Source: Candidatus Woesearchaeota archaeon
GTDB lineage: Archaea; Nanobdellota; Nanobdellia; Woesearchaeales; 21-14-0-10-32-9
DNA length: 39,217 nucleotides
Assembly (NCBI GenBank): GCA_020854775.1
Contig: JAHKLZ010000050.1
Location: 1-39,217 of the forward strand
Reading direction: 5' to 3'
Positions 24,125 through 33,321 of the stretch are shown piece by piece; within the stretch, counting starts at the first letter, position 1; each line of letters opens with the position of its first letter. The notes under the pieces were generated by a model that had not been told where the DNA came from, did no database searches, and saw only the letters and a program-made list of their open reading frames with translations. The translations under genes were made by a program, and so were the position numbers.

Positions 24125-24940
24125 ATGTTGTACATGATAGGCTTAGGATTAGGAAACGAAAAAGACATAACGCTTCAAGGATTAGAAGCAATAAAAGAAT
24201 CGGACTACGTATTCTACGAAAATTACACATCTATATCTTCGAATCTGAAAGGATTACAAGAACTAACAAAAAAAGAATTCATATTATCAGATAGAAACCT
24301 AGTAGAATCAAATTCAGAATCAATCTTAGAAAAGGCCATAAAACAAAAAGTTTCCTTTTTAGTAATAGGAGATGTGTTCGGAGCCACAACTCACACAGAT
24401 TTATTTTTGAGAGCAACAAAAAAAGGAATAAAAATAAAAATCATAAACAACGCATCAATAATCAACGTTGTAGGAAATACAGGACTAGAACTATACAGAT
24501 TCGGACAAACAACGAGCATAGTATTCGATGATGATAATTGGTTACCAGATACGCCTTATAATGTAATAAAAAACAACAAAGAAAAAGGACTACACACGCT
24601 TTGCTTACTAGATATAAAAACAGCGGAACCAAGCACAGAGAATTTAAGAAAAGGAATAAACAAACCAGAACCCGCAAGATTCATGACTATAAACCAAGGA
24701 ATAGAAATCCTAGAAAAACTAGAACAAAAAAATAAACAAAACATAATAAACAAAGATACACAAATAATAGGAATAGCAAGAATAGGAACAAACACACAAA
24801 TAATAAAACCAGGAACAATAGAAGAACTAAAAAAACAGGACTTCGGCGAACCACTACACAGCATAATAATACCAGGAAACATGCACGACATAGAAAGAGA
24901 AATGCTAGAATACTACAAAAACAACCAAAACGTTTATTAA
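24125..24940 (+). CDS. dphB: Diphthine synthase
   Basis: 271 residues. Class III SAM-dependent (tetrapyrrole methylase-fold) enzyme that methylates the modified histidine of elongation factor 2 on the way to diphthamide. The N-terminus MLYMIGLGLG, YENYTSISS, VIGDVFGATTHTDL, NNASIINVVGNTGLELYRFG and HTLCLLDIKT are characteristic of DphB. TATA-like sequence at 24091-24106 predicts a leaderless transcript at the ATG. Followed by secF-secD 34 bases later. Confidence 0.95.
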   Translation: MLYMIGLGLGNEKDITLQGLEAIKESDYVFYENYTSISSNLKGLQELTKKEFILSDRNLVESNSESILEKAIKQKVSFLVIGDVFGATTHTDLFLRATKKGIKIKIINNASIINVVGNTGLELYRFGQTTSIVFDDDNWLPDTPYNVIKNNKEKGLHTLCLLDIKTAEPSTENLRKGINKPEPARFMTINQGIEILEKLEQKNKQNIINKDTQIIGIARIGTNTQIIKPGTIEELKKQDFGEPLHSIIIPGNMHDIEREMLEYYKNNQNVY

Positions 24941-24974
24941 TGAAACATTCATCCTGAAAAAAAGGTTAAGTTCA

Positions 24975-25940
24975 ATGAAAAAATCACAAAGACAAAAAAG
25001 AAGAGAAAAGTATAAAAAACCACAACTAACCAAGAAAGAAATCACAAAAAAAGTACCACAAAAAACTTTCTACGATAAGAATTACAAAAAACTAATAATA
25101 ATACCTGCTCTACTATTACTAATAGCGATTCTACTAATAACTATGAAAATAATAAACACAGGTGAATTCATAAATAAAGGAATAACACTAAGCGGAGGAG
25201 TATCCGTAACAGTAATTAAAGAAAACATAAACAAAGAAACACTACTACAAGACCTAGAACAAGAATTCCCAGAATACCAAATAAACATAAGAGGAATAGA
25301 TGATTCAGGAAGAAGAATAGGTGTATTAATAGAAACAAATTTACCACCAGAAAACAAAGAAGAAGCAAACAAATTCAACGAATTAATAAAACAAAAAACA
25401 AACGCGTCAAACCAAGATATAAGCACAGAAACAATAGGATCATCACTAGGAGATGCGTTTTTCAAACAAACATTAATAGCAGTAATACTAGCATTCATAT
25501 TTATGGGCGCAGTAATATTCATGTATTTCAAATTAGTAGTTCCTAGCGCACTAACAATACTATCAGCACTATCAGACATAATAATAACACTAGCCGTAGT
25601 AAACGTACTAGGAATAAACATAGGAACTGCGGGAATAGCAGCATTCCTGATGCTAATAGGATACAGCGTAGACGCAAACATAGTACTAAACATGCGCGTA
25701 ATAAAAAGAACAACAGGAACAATACCTGAACAAATAAAAAGCGCATTCAGCACAGGACTAACAATGAGTGTGACAACACTAATCGCTATAACAGTAGCAT
25801 TCATAATAGTTGATTCGCCAGTACTAAAAGAAATAATGCTAATACTAATAATAGGCCTAATAGTAGACGTACTAAACACGTGGATACAAAACGCGGGACT
25901 ACTAAGATGGTACCTAGAAAAAAAAGAACAAAAAAATTAA
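24975..25940 (+). CDS. secF: Protein-export membrane protein SecF
   Basis: 321 residues. Basic N-terminus, membrane helix 1 (~43-61), an outside domain (GEFINKGITLSGGVSVTV to ~150), then five helices with the RND-type signature LMLIGYSVDANIVLNMRV. SecDF uses ion gradients to pull secreted proteins from SecYE. SecF precedes SecD, the usual archaeal order, with one base between the stop and the SecD start. Confidence 0.95.
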   Translation: MKKSQRQKRREKYKKPQLTKKEITKKVPQKTFYDKNYKKLIIIPALLLLIAILLITMKIINTGEFINKGITLSGGVSVTVIKENINKETLLQDLEQEFPEYQINIRGIDDSGRRIGVLIETNLPPENKEEANKFNELIKQKTNASNQDISTETIGSSLGDAFFKQTLIAVILAFIFMGAVIFMYFKLVVPSALTILSALSDIIITLAVVNVLGINIGTAGIAAFLMLIGYSVDANIVLNMRVIKRTTGTIPEQIKSAFSTGLTMSVTTLIAITVAFIIVDSPVLKEIMLILIIGLIVDVLNTWIQNAGLLRWYLEKKEQKN

Positions 25941-25941
25941 A

Positions 25942-27570
25942 ATGAACAAACTACGAAGAATAATAAGGAACAAAAGAGTAATCATACTAATAATAGCTTT
26001 ACTGCTAGCAGTTCTATTCATAAGACCAGTATTCCAAGAAGGAGTAGCAATAAGATCCGTAACAAAAGACAGCGCGGCAGCAGAAGCAATACCGACCCGA
26101 GTACCTAATCCTGCGCCTGCAGTAAGACCAGTAAACAGAGAAGTAATAACATCAATAAACAATGAAAAAATACACACAGTCCTAGAATATTATGAAGCAA
26201 TAGAAAAAATAGAACCAGGACAAACATTCACGTTACAAACAAACAAAGGAACATATTACATAACACAAAAACTAATAAACAAAACAATCATTGAAAACGA
26301 ACAAGAAATAACAATACAAGAATACCAAGAAATAGGATTAAATGTTTATCCAAGACCAAAAAATAACATAAGAACAGGAATAGATATAGAAGGCGGAACC
26401 CGCGTATTACTAGAACCACAAGAACCAATAAGCTCAGAAGACCTAGACATGACGGTAAGAGGAATGGAACAACGCCTAAACGCTTACGGATTAAGCGACA
26501 TAAGCGTAAGAAGCACATCAGATTTATTCGGAAACGTATACGTATCAGCAGAAATACCAGGCGTAAACGAAGACGAAGTCACAGAATTATTATCACAACA
26601 AGGAAAATTTGAAGCAAAAGTAGGACAAACACCTGTATTCCTAGGCGGAGAAAGAGACATAGTCTTTGTGTACACATCAGGAGAAAATTCAAGAATAACA
26701 AGTTGCTCAGCACAAGCAGGCGAACACTTCTGTGGATTCGAATTTGGCATAACATTAAGCCAAGACGCAGCAAGAAGAATGGCTGCAGCCACTCAGAACT
26801 TAACAACATTAGGTATAGGAAACGAAGGATACTTATCAGAAAACTTAACATTAATACTAGATGATGAAGTTATGGATGAACTAAGAATATCATCCAGCCT
26901 AAAAGGACAAGTAGTAACATCAATAAGAATAACAGGTTCAGGATCAGGTTCAACAGAAAAAGAAGCAAGAGCAAACACATTAAGAGAAATGAGGAACTTA
27001 CAAGCAATACTATCAACAGGGAGCTTACCAGTAAGATTAGAAGTAGTTAAAACAGACTCTATAAGCCCGGCACTAGGCGCAGGATTCATAAAAAACGCAG
27101 TAATAGCGGGCATATTCGCAATAATAGCTGTGTGTGCAATAATTGCAATAAGATACAAAGAATGGAGAATAACAATACCTATAATAATAACGATACTATC
27201 AGAAGTAATACTAATACTAGGATTCGCAGCACTCATAGGATGGAGAATGGATATCGCGGCGATAGCAGCAATAATCATCGCGGTAGGATCAGGAGTAGAC
27301 GATCAAATAATAATAAGTGACGAAACACTAAAAAGAAAAAAACAAAAATCAAAAGAAGAAACAGAATCATGGAAAAAAAGAGTAGCAAGAGCATTCTTCA
27401 TAATAATGGCTGCGTACTTTACACTAGCAGTAGCAATGATACCATTACTATTTGCAGGAGCAGGACTACTAAAAGGATTTGCACTCACAACAATAGTAGG
27501 AATAAGCATGGGGGTGTTCATAACAAGACCAGCATTCGCACAAGTACTTGAAATAATAATAGACGAATAA
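25942..27570 (+). CDS. secD: Protein-export membrane protein SecD
   Basis: 542 residues. One N-terminal helix (~12-31), a long outside region with GIDIEGGTRVLLEPQEP and the P1 head domain (VRGMEQRLNAYGLSDISVRS), then five helices including AVGSGVDDQIIISDETL. An insert at ~240-260 carries two Cys (SCSAQAGEHFCGFEFG). ORF translation is coupled to secF. A poly-T run (27579-27586) follows the stop. Confidence 0.95.
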   Translation: MNKLRRIIRNKRVIILIIALLLAVLFIRPVFQEGVAIRSVTKDSAAAEAIPTRVPNPAPAVRPVNREVITSINNEKIHTVLEYYEAIEKIEPGQTFTLQTNKGTYYITQKLINKTIIENEQEITIQEYQEIGLNVYPRPKNNIRTGIDIEGGTRVLLEPQEPISSEDLDMTVRGMEQRLNAYGLSDISVRSTSDLFGNVYVSAEIPGVNEDEVTELLSQQGKFEAKVGQTPVFLGGERDIVFVYTSGENSRITSCSAQAGEHFCGFEFGITLSQDAARRMAAATQNLTTLGIGNEGYLSENLTLILDDEVMDELRISSSLKGQVVTSIRITGSGSGSTEKEARANTLREMRNLQAILSTGSLPVRLEVVKTDSISPALGAGFIKNAVIAGIFAIIAVCAIIAIRYKEWRITIPIIITILSEVILILGFAALIGWRMDIAAIAAIIIAVGSGVDDQIIISDETLKRKKQKSKEETESWKKRVARAFFIIMAAYFTLAVAMIPLLFAGAGLLKGFALTTIVGISMGVFITRPAFAQVLEIIIDE

Positions 27571-27578
27571 AAAAAAAC

Positions 27579-27586
27579 TTTTTTTT
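27579..27586 (+). terminator. Poly-T terminator after secD
   Basis: Eight consecutive T's starting nine bases after the secD stop. Confidence 0.5.
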
Positions 27587-27600
27587 GAGTTGCAAAACAA

Positions 27601-27993
27601 ATGGAAAAAACAGAAACACCAAGATTTCCTTTAATAGACATGTACAAACAAGATATTTCTATAACACTAAATGACTTAATAAAATACGTAAAGAACCCAA
27701 TAAATAACATGTCAGAAGAACTAAGAAGAAATAAAGACTACGAAGTATTACAAAATTCAACAATTAAACAATTAGAAAAAATAGTTCAACAATACGACAT
27801 GAAACAAAACCAAGAACTAAACTGCGCAACGTTTCAAGGAAAAAGAATAAGCACAGTAATAAACAATTATGATAGAGGACTGTGCGAGATAATATCAAGA
27901 GTTGTAGGAAAAGGAGTAACAAATTTTTTACAAAACAACCACGTAAACGGCAGCACAAAGTATGCCGCGAAAAATAACAAAAAAGTTTCTTAA
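27601..27993 (+). CDS. Uncharacterised 130-residue protein
   Basis: I do not recognise it. The protein is helical and polar, with no membrane segment. MEKTETPRFPLIDMYKQDIS begins it; SVINNYDRG-like (ISTVINNYDRGLCEIISRV) and VGKGVTNFLQNN segments follow. Codon use matches resident plus-strand genes. It lies between secD and the U32 gene with a 30-base gap after the secD stop. Real gene likely, function unknown. Confidence 0.6.
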   Translation: MEKTETPRFPLIDMYKQDISITLNDLIKYVKNPINNMSEELRRNKDYEVLQNSTIKQLEKIVQQYDMKQNQELNCATFQGKRISTVINNYDRGLCEIISRVVGKGVTNFLQNNHVNGSTKYAAKNNKKVS

Positions 27994-28011
27994 AACACAA
28001 AAAATAGAAAA

Positions 28012-28023
28012 CCATATTAAAAC
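28012..28023 (+). promoter_or_regulatory. TATA box that fixes the U32 gene start
   Basis: CCATATTAAAAC, centred 26 bases before the ATG at 28043. An in-frame ATG at 27962 lies upstream of it and inside the previous gene, so it is unlikely to be used. Confidence 0.55.
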
Positions 28024-28042
28024 AGAAACATTACCAATTCTA

Positions 28043-29290
28043 ATGAAAAACCAAATAGAGCTAATGGCGCCAGCAGGATCATGGGAATCACTACGCGCAG
28101 CGATACAAGCAAAAGCAGATTCAGTCTATTTCGGAATAGACAAAATGAATATGAGAGCACGCGCAGCAAATAACTTTCAAATAAAAGACATAAAAAAAAT
28201 AATGAAGATTCTTCATGAAAACAACATGAAAGGATACTTAACTCTGAACATAGTGGTTTACGACGACGAATTAAAAGAAGCTAAAAAAGTTCTAAAAGAA
28301 GCCAAACTCGCGAAAGTAGACGCAATAATAGCATCAGACCTAGCAATAATAACAGAAGCAAAAAAACAAAGCTTAAACGTTCATTTAAGCACACAAGCAA
28401 ACATCTCAAACACTGAAGCAATAAAATTCTACTCAAACTACGCAGACACAATAGTTCTAGCAAGAGAATTAACACTGAAACAAATAAAAAAAATAAATGA
28501 TGAAATAAAAAAACAAAAAATAACCGGACCAAATAAAAAATTAATAAAAACAGAAGCATTCATACACGGAGCACTATGCATAGCCATATCAGGCAAGTGC
28601 TACATGAGCTTAGCAACTTACGGACATTCAGCAAACAGAGGAGATTGTTTACAAACATGCAGAAGAAAATACAAAGTACTAGATGAAGAAACAGGACAAA
28701 AACTAAGGTTAGAAAACGAATACGTAATGTCTCCAAGCGACTTATGCACCATAACTATTCTAAAAAGAATAATAGAAACAGGAATCTCAATCATGAAAAT
28801 AGAAGGAAGAGGAAGAAGCCCAGAATACGTATACGAAGTAACCAAGACGTACAGAGAAGCACTAGAATTAATAAAACAAAACAAATACACAGAAGAAACA
28901 GCACAGAAATTAAAGAAAAACTTAGAAAAAGTCTTCAACCGCGGATTCTGGGAAGGAGGATACTACTTAGGCACAAAAATAAACGAATGGTCCAACACTT
29001 ACGGCTCAAAAGCCACACAAACAAAACAACTAGTAGGAAAAATCATTAATTACTACGAAAAAAAAGAAGTAGCATCAATACTCGTAGAATCAACACCATT
29101 CAAGAAAAAAGACCAAATCTTAATAATAGGACCAACAACAGGAATAGTGAACTTTGTTTGCGACGAAATACAACAAGAAAATCAAACAATAGAAAAAGCA
29201 AACAAAAACGAGTTAGTATCAATAAAAGTGCCTTGCAAAATAAGAAAAAACGACAAAGTATACGTAATCAAGAAAAAAAATATTTACTAA
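28043..29290 (+). CDS. Peptidase U32 family protein (TrhP/YegQ-like, probable RNA hydroxylation factor)
   Basis: 415 residues starting MKNQIELMAPAGSWESLRAA, the usual beginning of U32 proteins. A TIM-barrel-like N-terminal part is followed by FIHGALCIAISGKCYMSL and ANRGDCLQTCRRKY with C179, C186, C202 and C206, the conserved four-Cys set. Bacterial relatives TrhP (tRNA U34 5-hydroxylation) and RlhA (23S rRNA C hydroxylation) have the same set and need iron-sulfur and prephenate pathways. The peptidase name is historical. An RNA substrate is inferred from those relatives. I use the start at 28043 on the basis of conservation and TATA position. Confidence 0.88.
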   Translation: MKNQIELMAPAGSWESLRAAIQAKADSVYFGIDKMNMRARAANNFQIKDIKKIMKILHENNMKGYLTLNIVVYDDELKEAKKVLKEAKLAKVDAIIASDLAIITEAKKQSLNVHLSTQANISNTEAIKFYSNYADTIVLARELTLKQIKKINDEIKKQKITGPNKKLIKTEAFIHGALCIAISGKCYMSLATYGHSANRGDCLQTCRRKYKVLDEETGQKLRLENEYVMSPSDLCTITILKRIIETGISIMKIEGRGRSPEYVYEVTKTYREALELIKQNKYTEETAQKLKKNLEKVFNRGFWEGGYYLGTKINEWSNTYGSKATQTKQLVGKIINYYEKKEVASILVESTPFKKKDQILIIGPTTGIVNFVCDEIQQENQTIEKANKNELVSIKVPCKIRKNDKVYVIKKKNIY

Positions 29291-29295
29291 AGAAT

Positions 29296-29310
29296 AAAAT
29301 ATATAAAATA
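29296..29310 (+). promoter_or_regulatory. TATA box of the tRNA-Val gene
   Basis: AAAATATATAAAATA, centred about 30 bases before the tRNA 5' end. Confidence 0.55.
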
Positions 29311-29332
29311 AATCAAGTTCTTAAAAACAAAA

Positions 29333-29405
29333 GGGCTTGTGGTCTAGTGGCTATGACATCCGCTTGACTCGCGGAAGATCCCCAGTTCGACTCTGGGCAG
29401 GCCCA
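29333..29405 (+). tRNA. tRNA-Val (GAC)
   Basis: 73 bases fold as a full cloverleaf. Acceptor GGGCTTG pairs with CAGGCCC (one G-U), discriminator A at 29405, D arm GTCT...GAC, anticodon stem TCCGC/GCGGA, loop TTGACTC (29364-29370) with anticodon GAC at 29366-29368, variable loop AGATC, T arm CCCAG/CTGGG with TTCGACT. No intron; the 3' CCA is not encoded. Position 37 is T (29369), where a purine is nearly always found. Confidence 0.93.
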
Positions 29406-29415
29406 TCAAAAAAAA

Positions 29416-30495
29416 ATGATACAATTAGTAGAAACCCTATTAACAACGGAAGTCCACGGAAACATGGTACAAGACTACTTAGTAGCCTTATTAATAATGA
29501 CCTTAATATTCTTAGGACTCACATTAATCTCCTATTTATTCAAAAAAATACTAAAAAAAATAGATAAAAAAAACCCAGAAAAACAATTATTCTTCCTAAA
29601 AATAATGGAAGCATTCACATGGCCTTTGTTCTTAGTTATAGGACTAAGTATTGCGTCAGTATCCTTAGAAAGAACAGAAATAGTATCAAAGATTTTAAGA
29701 TACGCTTTAGCAATAATAATAACAGTATACATAACGAAAATAGTAATAAAAATAATTAATTATGTGTCTTCAAAACTAATAGAAAGAAATAAAGACGAAA
29801 ATGGAAAAGACCCAGCAGCGATAGAAATAAGCGCAAAACTATTATCGATAGCAGCGTGGATAATAGCAATAATAGCGATACTAACAATGTTCCAAGTAAA
29901 TCTAGGAACAATAATAACAGGATTAGGACTTGCAAGCGTAGCTATAGCATTCGCTTTACAAAACGTGCTATCAGACGTATTCGCATCAATATCAATATAT
30001 TTTGACAAACCATTCGGAAAAGGAGACTTCATCAGTACAGGAACAGACATGGGCTTCGTACAAAAAATAGGAATAAAATCCACGAGAATAAAAACATTGA
30101 ACGGAGAAGAACTCATCATTTCTAACAGAGAACTAACAGAATCAAGAGTAAGAAACTTCAGACACATGGAAAAAAGACGCGTAGCACTCGAAGTAGGAGT
30201 ACAATACGATACGCCTGTAGAAAAATTGCAAAAAATACCAAAAATAATAGAAAAAATACTAAACAAAATAGAATCCGCGGAATTATCAAGAGCTCACTTC
30301 AAAACATTCACAGATTCAAACATGCAATTCGAAGCAATATACTTCATAAAAAATAAAAATTATCAACTATACATGGACACACAACAAACAGTGAACTTAG
30401 AATTAGTAAAAGCATTTAGAAAAGAAGGAATACAATTCGCATTTCCAACAAGAACTATACACATGTACCAAGAAAAAAAGAAAAAGAAAAAATAA
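29416..30495 (+). CDS. mscS: MscS-family mechanosensitive channel
   Basis: 359 residues. Three or more N-terminal membrane helices, then the pore-lining helix VNLGTIITGLGLASVAIAFA and ALQNVLSDVFASISIYFDKP, the MscS core. The beta domain follows with FGKGDFISTGTDMGFVQKIG, RIKTLNGEELIISNRELTES, and a C-terminal alpha/beta domain ending in a poly-Lys tail. Opens under membrane tension to release osmolytes. It starts 11 bases after the tRNA; an in-frame ATG at 29464 is an alternative start. Confidence 0.92.
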   Translation: MIQLVETLLTTEVHGNMVQDYLVALLIMTLIFLGLTLISYLFKKILKKIDKKNPEKQLFFLKIMEAFTWPLFLVIGLSIASVSLERTEIVSKILRYALAIIITVYITKIVIKIINYVSSKLIERNKDENGKDPAAIEISAKLLSIAAWIIAIIAILTMFQVNLGTIITGLGLASVAIAFALQNVLSDVFASISIYFDKPFGKGDFISTGTDMGFVQKIGIKSTRIKTLNGEELIISNRELTESRVRNFRHMEKRRVALEVGVQYDTPVEKLQKIPKIIEKILNKIESAELSRAHFKTFTDSNMQFEAIYFIKNKNYQLYMDTQQTVNLELVKAFRKEGIQFAFPTRTIHMYQEKKKKKK

Positions 30496-30639
30496 TTATT
30501 TAGATTCAACCCATCTCTTAACTTTACCACATCTCGAACATTTCTTTTTAACATCATAAACACTAGATTTGAAACCATGACTAACTCTAACAGGATTATT
30601 CCAAGAATGAATACCTAACCAACAAAACCACTTTAACAT
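30496..30639 (-). CDS. 47-residue zinc-ribbon-like small protein (DUF1660-like)
   Basis: The minus strand encodes MLKWFCWLGIHSWNN, then VRVSHGFKSS and KKKCSRCGKVKRWVESK. The CWLGIHSW start and KCSRCG end suggest one zinc site (C6, H11, C35, C38), like the small zinc-ribbon DUF1660 proteins of phages and prophages. GGTGAT lies six bases before the ATG. The start is 12 bases after the stop of the PadR-like gene, so the two form an operon. Its stop codon directly abuts the mscS stop on the other strand. Confidence 0.7.
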   Translation of the reverse strand: MLKWFCWLGIHSWNNPVRVSHGFKSSVYDVKKKCSRCGKVKRWVESK

Positions 30640-30650
30640 CAAAATCACCA

Positions 30651-30980
30651 CTAACGTTGCTTAAATTCAGGCTTAGAATCCAAAAAAAGCTTTAACTGAT
30701 TATCAATCTTAGGCTTAGCCCGCTTACCAAGCTTATAATAAGTCTTCTCAGCTTCAGTACCCCAAGAAAAATCACCATGCTCTTTCTGAATTTCCGCGAT
30801 TTCAAATTCATCAGTTTCAAGACCTTTTTTCAAATGATAATAAATAGCACGAAGAGTAACAGGAGCATAAACGTTCTTATAAACCTTATAAATATGATAT
30901 CCATGAGCAGAACCAAGAAAATAAAGAATTTCTATCATGTTCTGCCTTACTTTACTACCGATAGGTCTGCCTCTAACCAT
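30651..30980 (-). CDS. PadR-like winged-helix protein
   Basis: 109 residues. Helical start (VRGRPIGSKVRQNMIEILYF), then LGSAHGYHIYKVYKN and VTLRAIYYHLKKGLETDEFE, the recognition helix and wing of PadR/MarR-type domains. The C-terminal part (TEAEKTYYKLGKRAKPKIDN) is helical and could dimerise. Likely a transcription factor. TATA-like AGTTTTTAAACG (31003-31014) is about 28 bases upstream; leaderless. Target unknown; the divergent bactofilin-like gene or its own operon are candidates. Confidence 0.7.
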   Translation of the reverse strand: MVRGRPIGSKVRQNMIEILYFLGSAHGYHIYKVYKNVYAPVTLRAIYYHLKKGLETDEFEIAEIQKEHGDFSWGTEAEKTYYKLGKRAKPKIDNQLKLFLDSKPEFKQR

Positions 30981-31066
30981 ACAAATTCATTGATTTACAC
31001 GTTTAAAAACTTTTCTAAATTAACTTCAATAATGAAAATAATTGATTTTGAAACTACTCGTGAATG

Positions 31067-31131
31067 AAAAAATATATAAGATAAAACGATTTAACCAACA
31101 CAATAAACAACAAAAAAACAATTTGAGGGTG
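31067..31131 (+). promoter_or_regulatory. Promoter and leader of the bactofilin-like gene
   Basis: TATA AAAATATATAAG near 31067-31080, then a leader of about 35 bases ending in GAGGGTG (31125-31131), five bases before the ATG at 31136. Contrasts with the leaderless neighbours. Confidence 0.55.
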
Positions 31132-31135
31132 CTAA

Positions 31136-32236
31136 ATGAACAAAAAAAACAAACTCCAACTAATAATTATATCAATACTAATAATCTTACTTGCTAACAT
31201 AACAGTGGCAGAAACGCCAACAATAAAAGAATACCAAAAAGAAAACACGTACGTATTAGCACCACAACAAAACATAGAAACAACAATAAACGGAGACTTA
31301 TTCTTATTAACAGCAGAATCAAACATAGAAGGAACAATAAACAAAGACTTAAACGCGATATCCTCAAAAATAAACATACAAGGAATAATAGGAGACGACT
31401 TAAGAATCATAGCAATGGAAACAAAACTAAACGTTTACGTATTCAACGAACTAAGAATAATAACAGATAAAATAGAAACAAGCAACACAACAATAATAAA
31501 CGGAAAAACAACAATAAAAGCAACAAACGCAAAAATCCAAGGAACATACAACGAAGACGTAACAATAAACACACAAAAACTAGAATTAAACGCGATCATA
31601 AATGGAAATGCTAAACTCACAGGACAAATAATAATAAATCCAGAAACAAGAATTAACGGAAACCTAGAAGTAACAAAAGGAACTAACATACCAGAAAACG
31701 TCGTAAAAGGAACAATAACATACACAGAAAAACCAAGAATAACAACAAAAGAACTACTACTAGGAAAAATAACACTATTACTAATCATAATAATACTGGC
31801 AGCACTAATACATATTACACTACAAAAACCAACAGACAAAATAATAGAAACAACAACACAAAAACCAATAAAAACACTACTAATAGGAATACTAACAATA
31901 ATACTATTACCAACAATCTCATTAATATTACTAATATCAGTAATAACAGCACCAATAGGACTACTACTAATCCTAGGACTAATGGCTGTACTAATAATAA
32001 CGCCGGCATTCACAGCTCTACTAATAGGAAAACAAATAATGGAAATGATAAGACCAAGAAGAGAAATAAGATTAGAAATACTAATAGGAGCACTAACATT
32101 AGTAATGCTAAGCTTCATACCAGGATTCATGATACTAGCAACAATACTATTCTACGCATTACTAACAGGAACAACTATTTTACTGCTTATACCAAAAAGA
32201 AAAAAGAAAGCAAAAAAATCAAAAAAAAAGAAATAA
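31136..32236 (+). CDS. Bactofilin-like beta-helix membrane protein
   Basis: 366 residues. A signal peptide or anchor (~8-25) is followed by ~180 residues of short beta repeats with Asn, Gly and Ile at regular positions (NGDLFLLTAESNIEGTINKD, IIGDDLRIIAMETKLNVYVF, INGNAKLTGQIIINP), the pattern of polymer-forming bactofilin-type helices, here outside the membrane. Four or more membrane helices follow (~208-235, 246-268, 270-300, 320-352) and a strongly basic tail KKKAKKSKKKK. Possibly a structural protein of the cell envelope; inference. Confidence 0.65.
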   Translation: MNKKNKLQLIIISILIILLANITVAETPTIKEYQKENTYVLAPQQNIETTINGDLFLLTAESNIEGTINKDLNAISSKINIQGIIGDDLRIIAMETKLNVYVFNELRIITDKIETSNTTIINGKTTIKATNAKIQGTYNEDVTINTQKLELNAIINGNAKLTGQIIINPETRINGNLEVTKGTNIPENVVKGTITYTEKPRITTKELLLGKITLLLIIIILAALIHITLQKPTDKIIETTTQKPIKTLLIGILTIILLPTISLILLISVITAPIGLLLILGLMAVLIITPAFTALLIGKQIMEMIRPRREIRLEILIGALTLVMLSFIPGFMILATILFYALLTGTTILLLIPKRKKKAKKSKKKK

Positions 32237-32242
32237 AAACAA

Positions 32243-33319
32243 ATGAAACTAAACAAAACCCTCAGCTTAATAATGGCTTTGTATTTAACCTATTCTTGTT
32301 CAACACAACAAAACATACCAATAAAAAAAACAGAAAACAAAGAAGAACAAAGAAAACAAGAAATAATAACAGACATATTAAACTTTAAAGGACAAGACAC
32401 AATACTTTTTAATAACTACAAAAAAGAAATAAAACTAACAAGACACGAAGACAGATACGTCTTGTATTCCAGGGATTTGTATTATGACGAAGACTTCTTA
32501 ATTAAAACAATGAACAAATCATTAGAAGAACTAAGAAACCAACCAAGCTACGACATAGAACTAGCAAGAAAATACGTAGAAATAAAAAACATAACAAAAA
32601 ACAGAGACATAACCAAAGATGACTTGCCAATAAAACAAATAATACAAGAACTAATAACTCCACAAAGACTTCTAAAATATAACATAGAAAAATACGTGGA
32701 CGCAATAATAACACTAGAACCAGAATCAAACATAGCAAATGATTACGCAGTACATGGAGGTGCGAGAAATCACTTAATACAAATAAAAAACACAGCACAA
32801 GAAATGTCACAACAACAAAACAACAAAGAATTAGAAACACTAATAAAAGAACTAGAACAAAGATTAGAACTAAATCAAAGAGACACAAAAAATAACAACC
32901 AAGAATTATACCGAGGAATATACAAAGCAACAAACCAAGAAGGAAAACAAGTATACGTAGTAGTGGCAGAAATAACAGACCCAAAAAAAGGCGAAATCGC
33001 AAGAGAATTCACAGCAATAAATACCGCAACAGAAACATTCCTAAAGTATTCATTAGAAGTATTAACAGAACAAGCAAAAATAAAAAGAAGAAACAAATTA
33101 ATGTTCGAAATACAACAAAGACCAACAATAACACAAAGACGAAACGACGTTTACGAAATAACCATGATATTCCACAAAGTAGGAACACAAAAACAAAACC
33201 AAGCAATACTAGAAAGCATCAAGAAAACATATGATTTACAAAAAGAAACACAAGGAAAATACATAAACACAAAATATGTGCCAAACACAAAAAAATTCAG
33301 AATTAAACAAAAAAAATAA
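32243..33319 (+). CDS. Uncharacterised exported or lipoprotein-like protein
   Basis: 358 residues. MKLNKTLSLIMALYLTYSCS is a short signal peptide ending in Tyr-Ser-Cys, an imperfect lipobox. The rest is polar and helical, rich in Lys, Glu, Gln and Asn, with repeated charged segments such as ELETLIKELEQRLELNQR. GIYKATNQEGKQVYVVVAEI marks a short beta region. No family recognised. It starts six bases after the bactofilin-like gene stop, so both are probably made together. Confidence 0.55.
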   Translation: MKLNKTLSLIMALYLTYSCSTQQNIPIKKTENKEEQRKQEIITDILNFKGQDTILFNNYKKEIKLTRHEDRYVLYSRDLYYDEDFLIKTMNKSLEELRNQPSYDIELARKYVEIKNITKNRDITKDDLPIKQIIQELITPQRLLKYNIEKYVDAIITLEPESNIANDYAVHGGARNHLIQIKNTAQEMSQQQNNKELETLIKELEQRLELNQRDTKNNNQELYRGIYKATNQEGKQVYVVVAEITDPKKGEIAREFTAINTATETFLKYSLEVLTEQAKIKRRNKLMFEIQQRPTITQRRNDVYEITMIFHKVGTQKQNQAILESIKKTYDLQKETQGKYINTKYVPNTKKFRIKQKK

Positions 33320-33321
33320 AA

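Noticed and set aside
27962-28042. Longer N-terminus for the U32 protein from an ATG at 27962
   Set aside because: It overlaps the upstream gene, lies before the TATA box and adds residues before the conserved MKNQIELMAPAG start.
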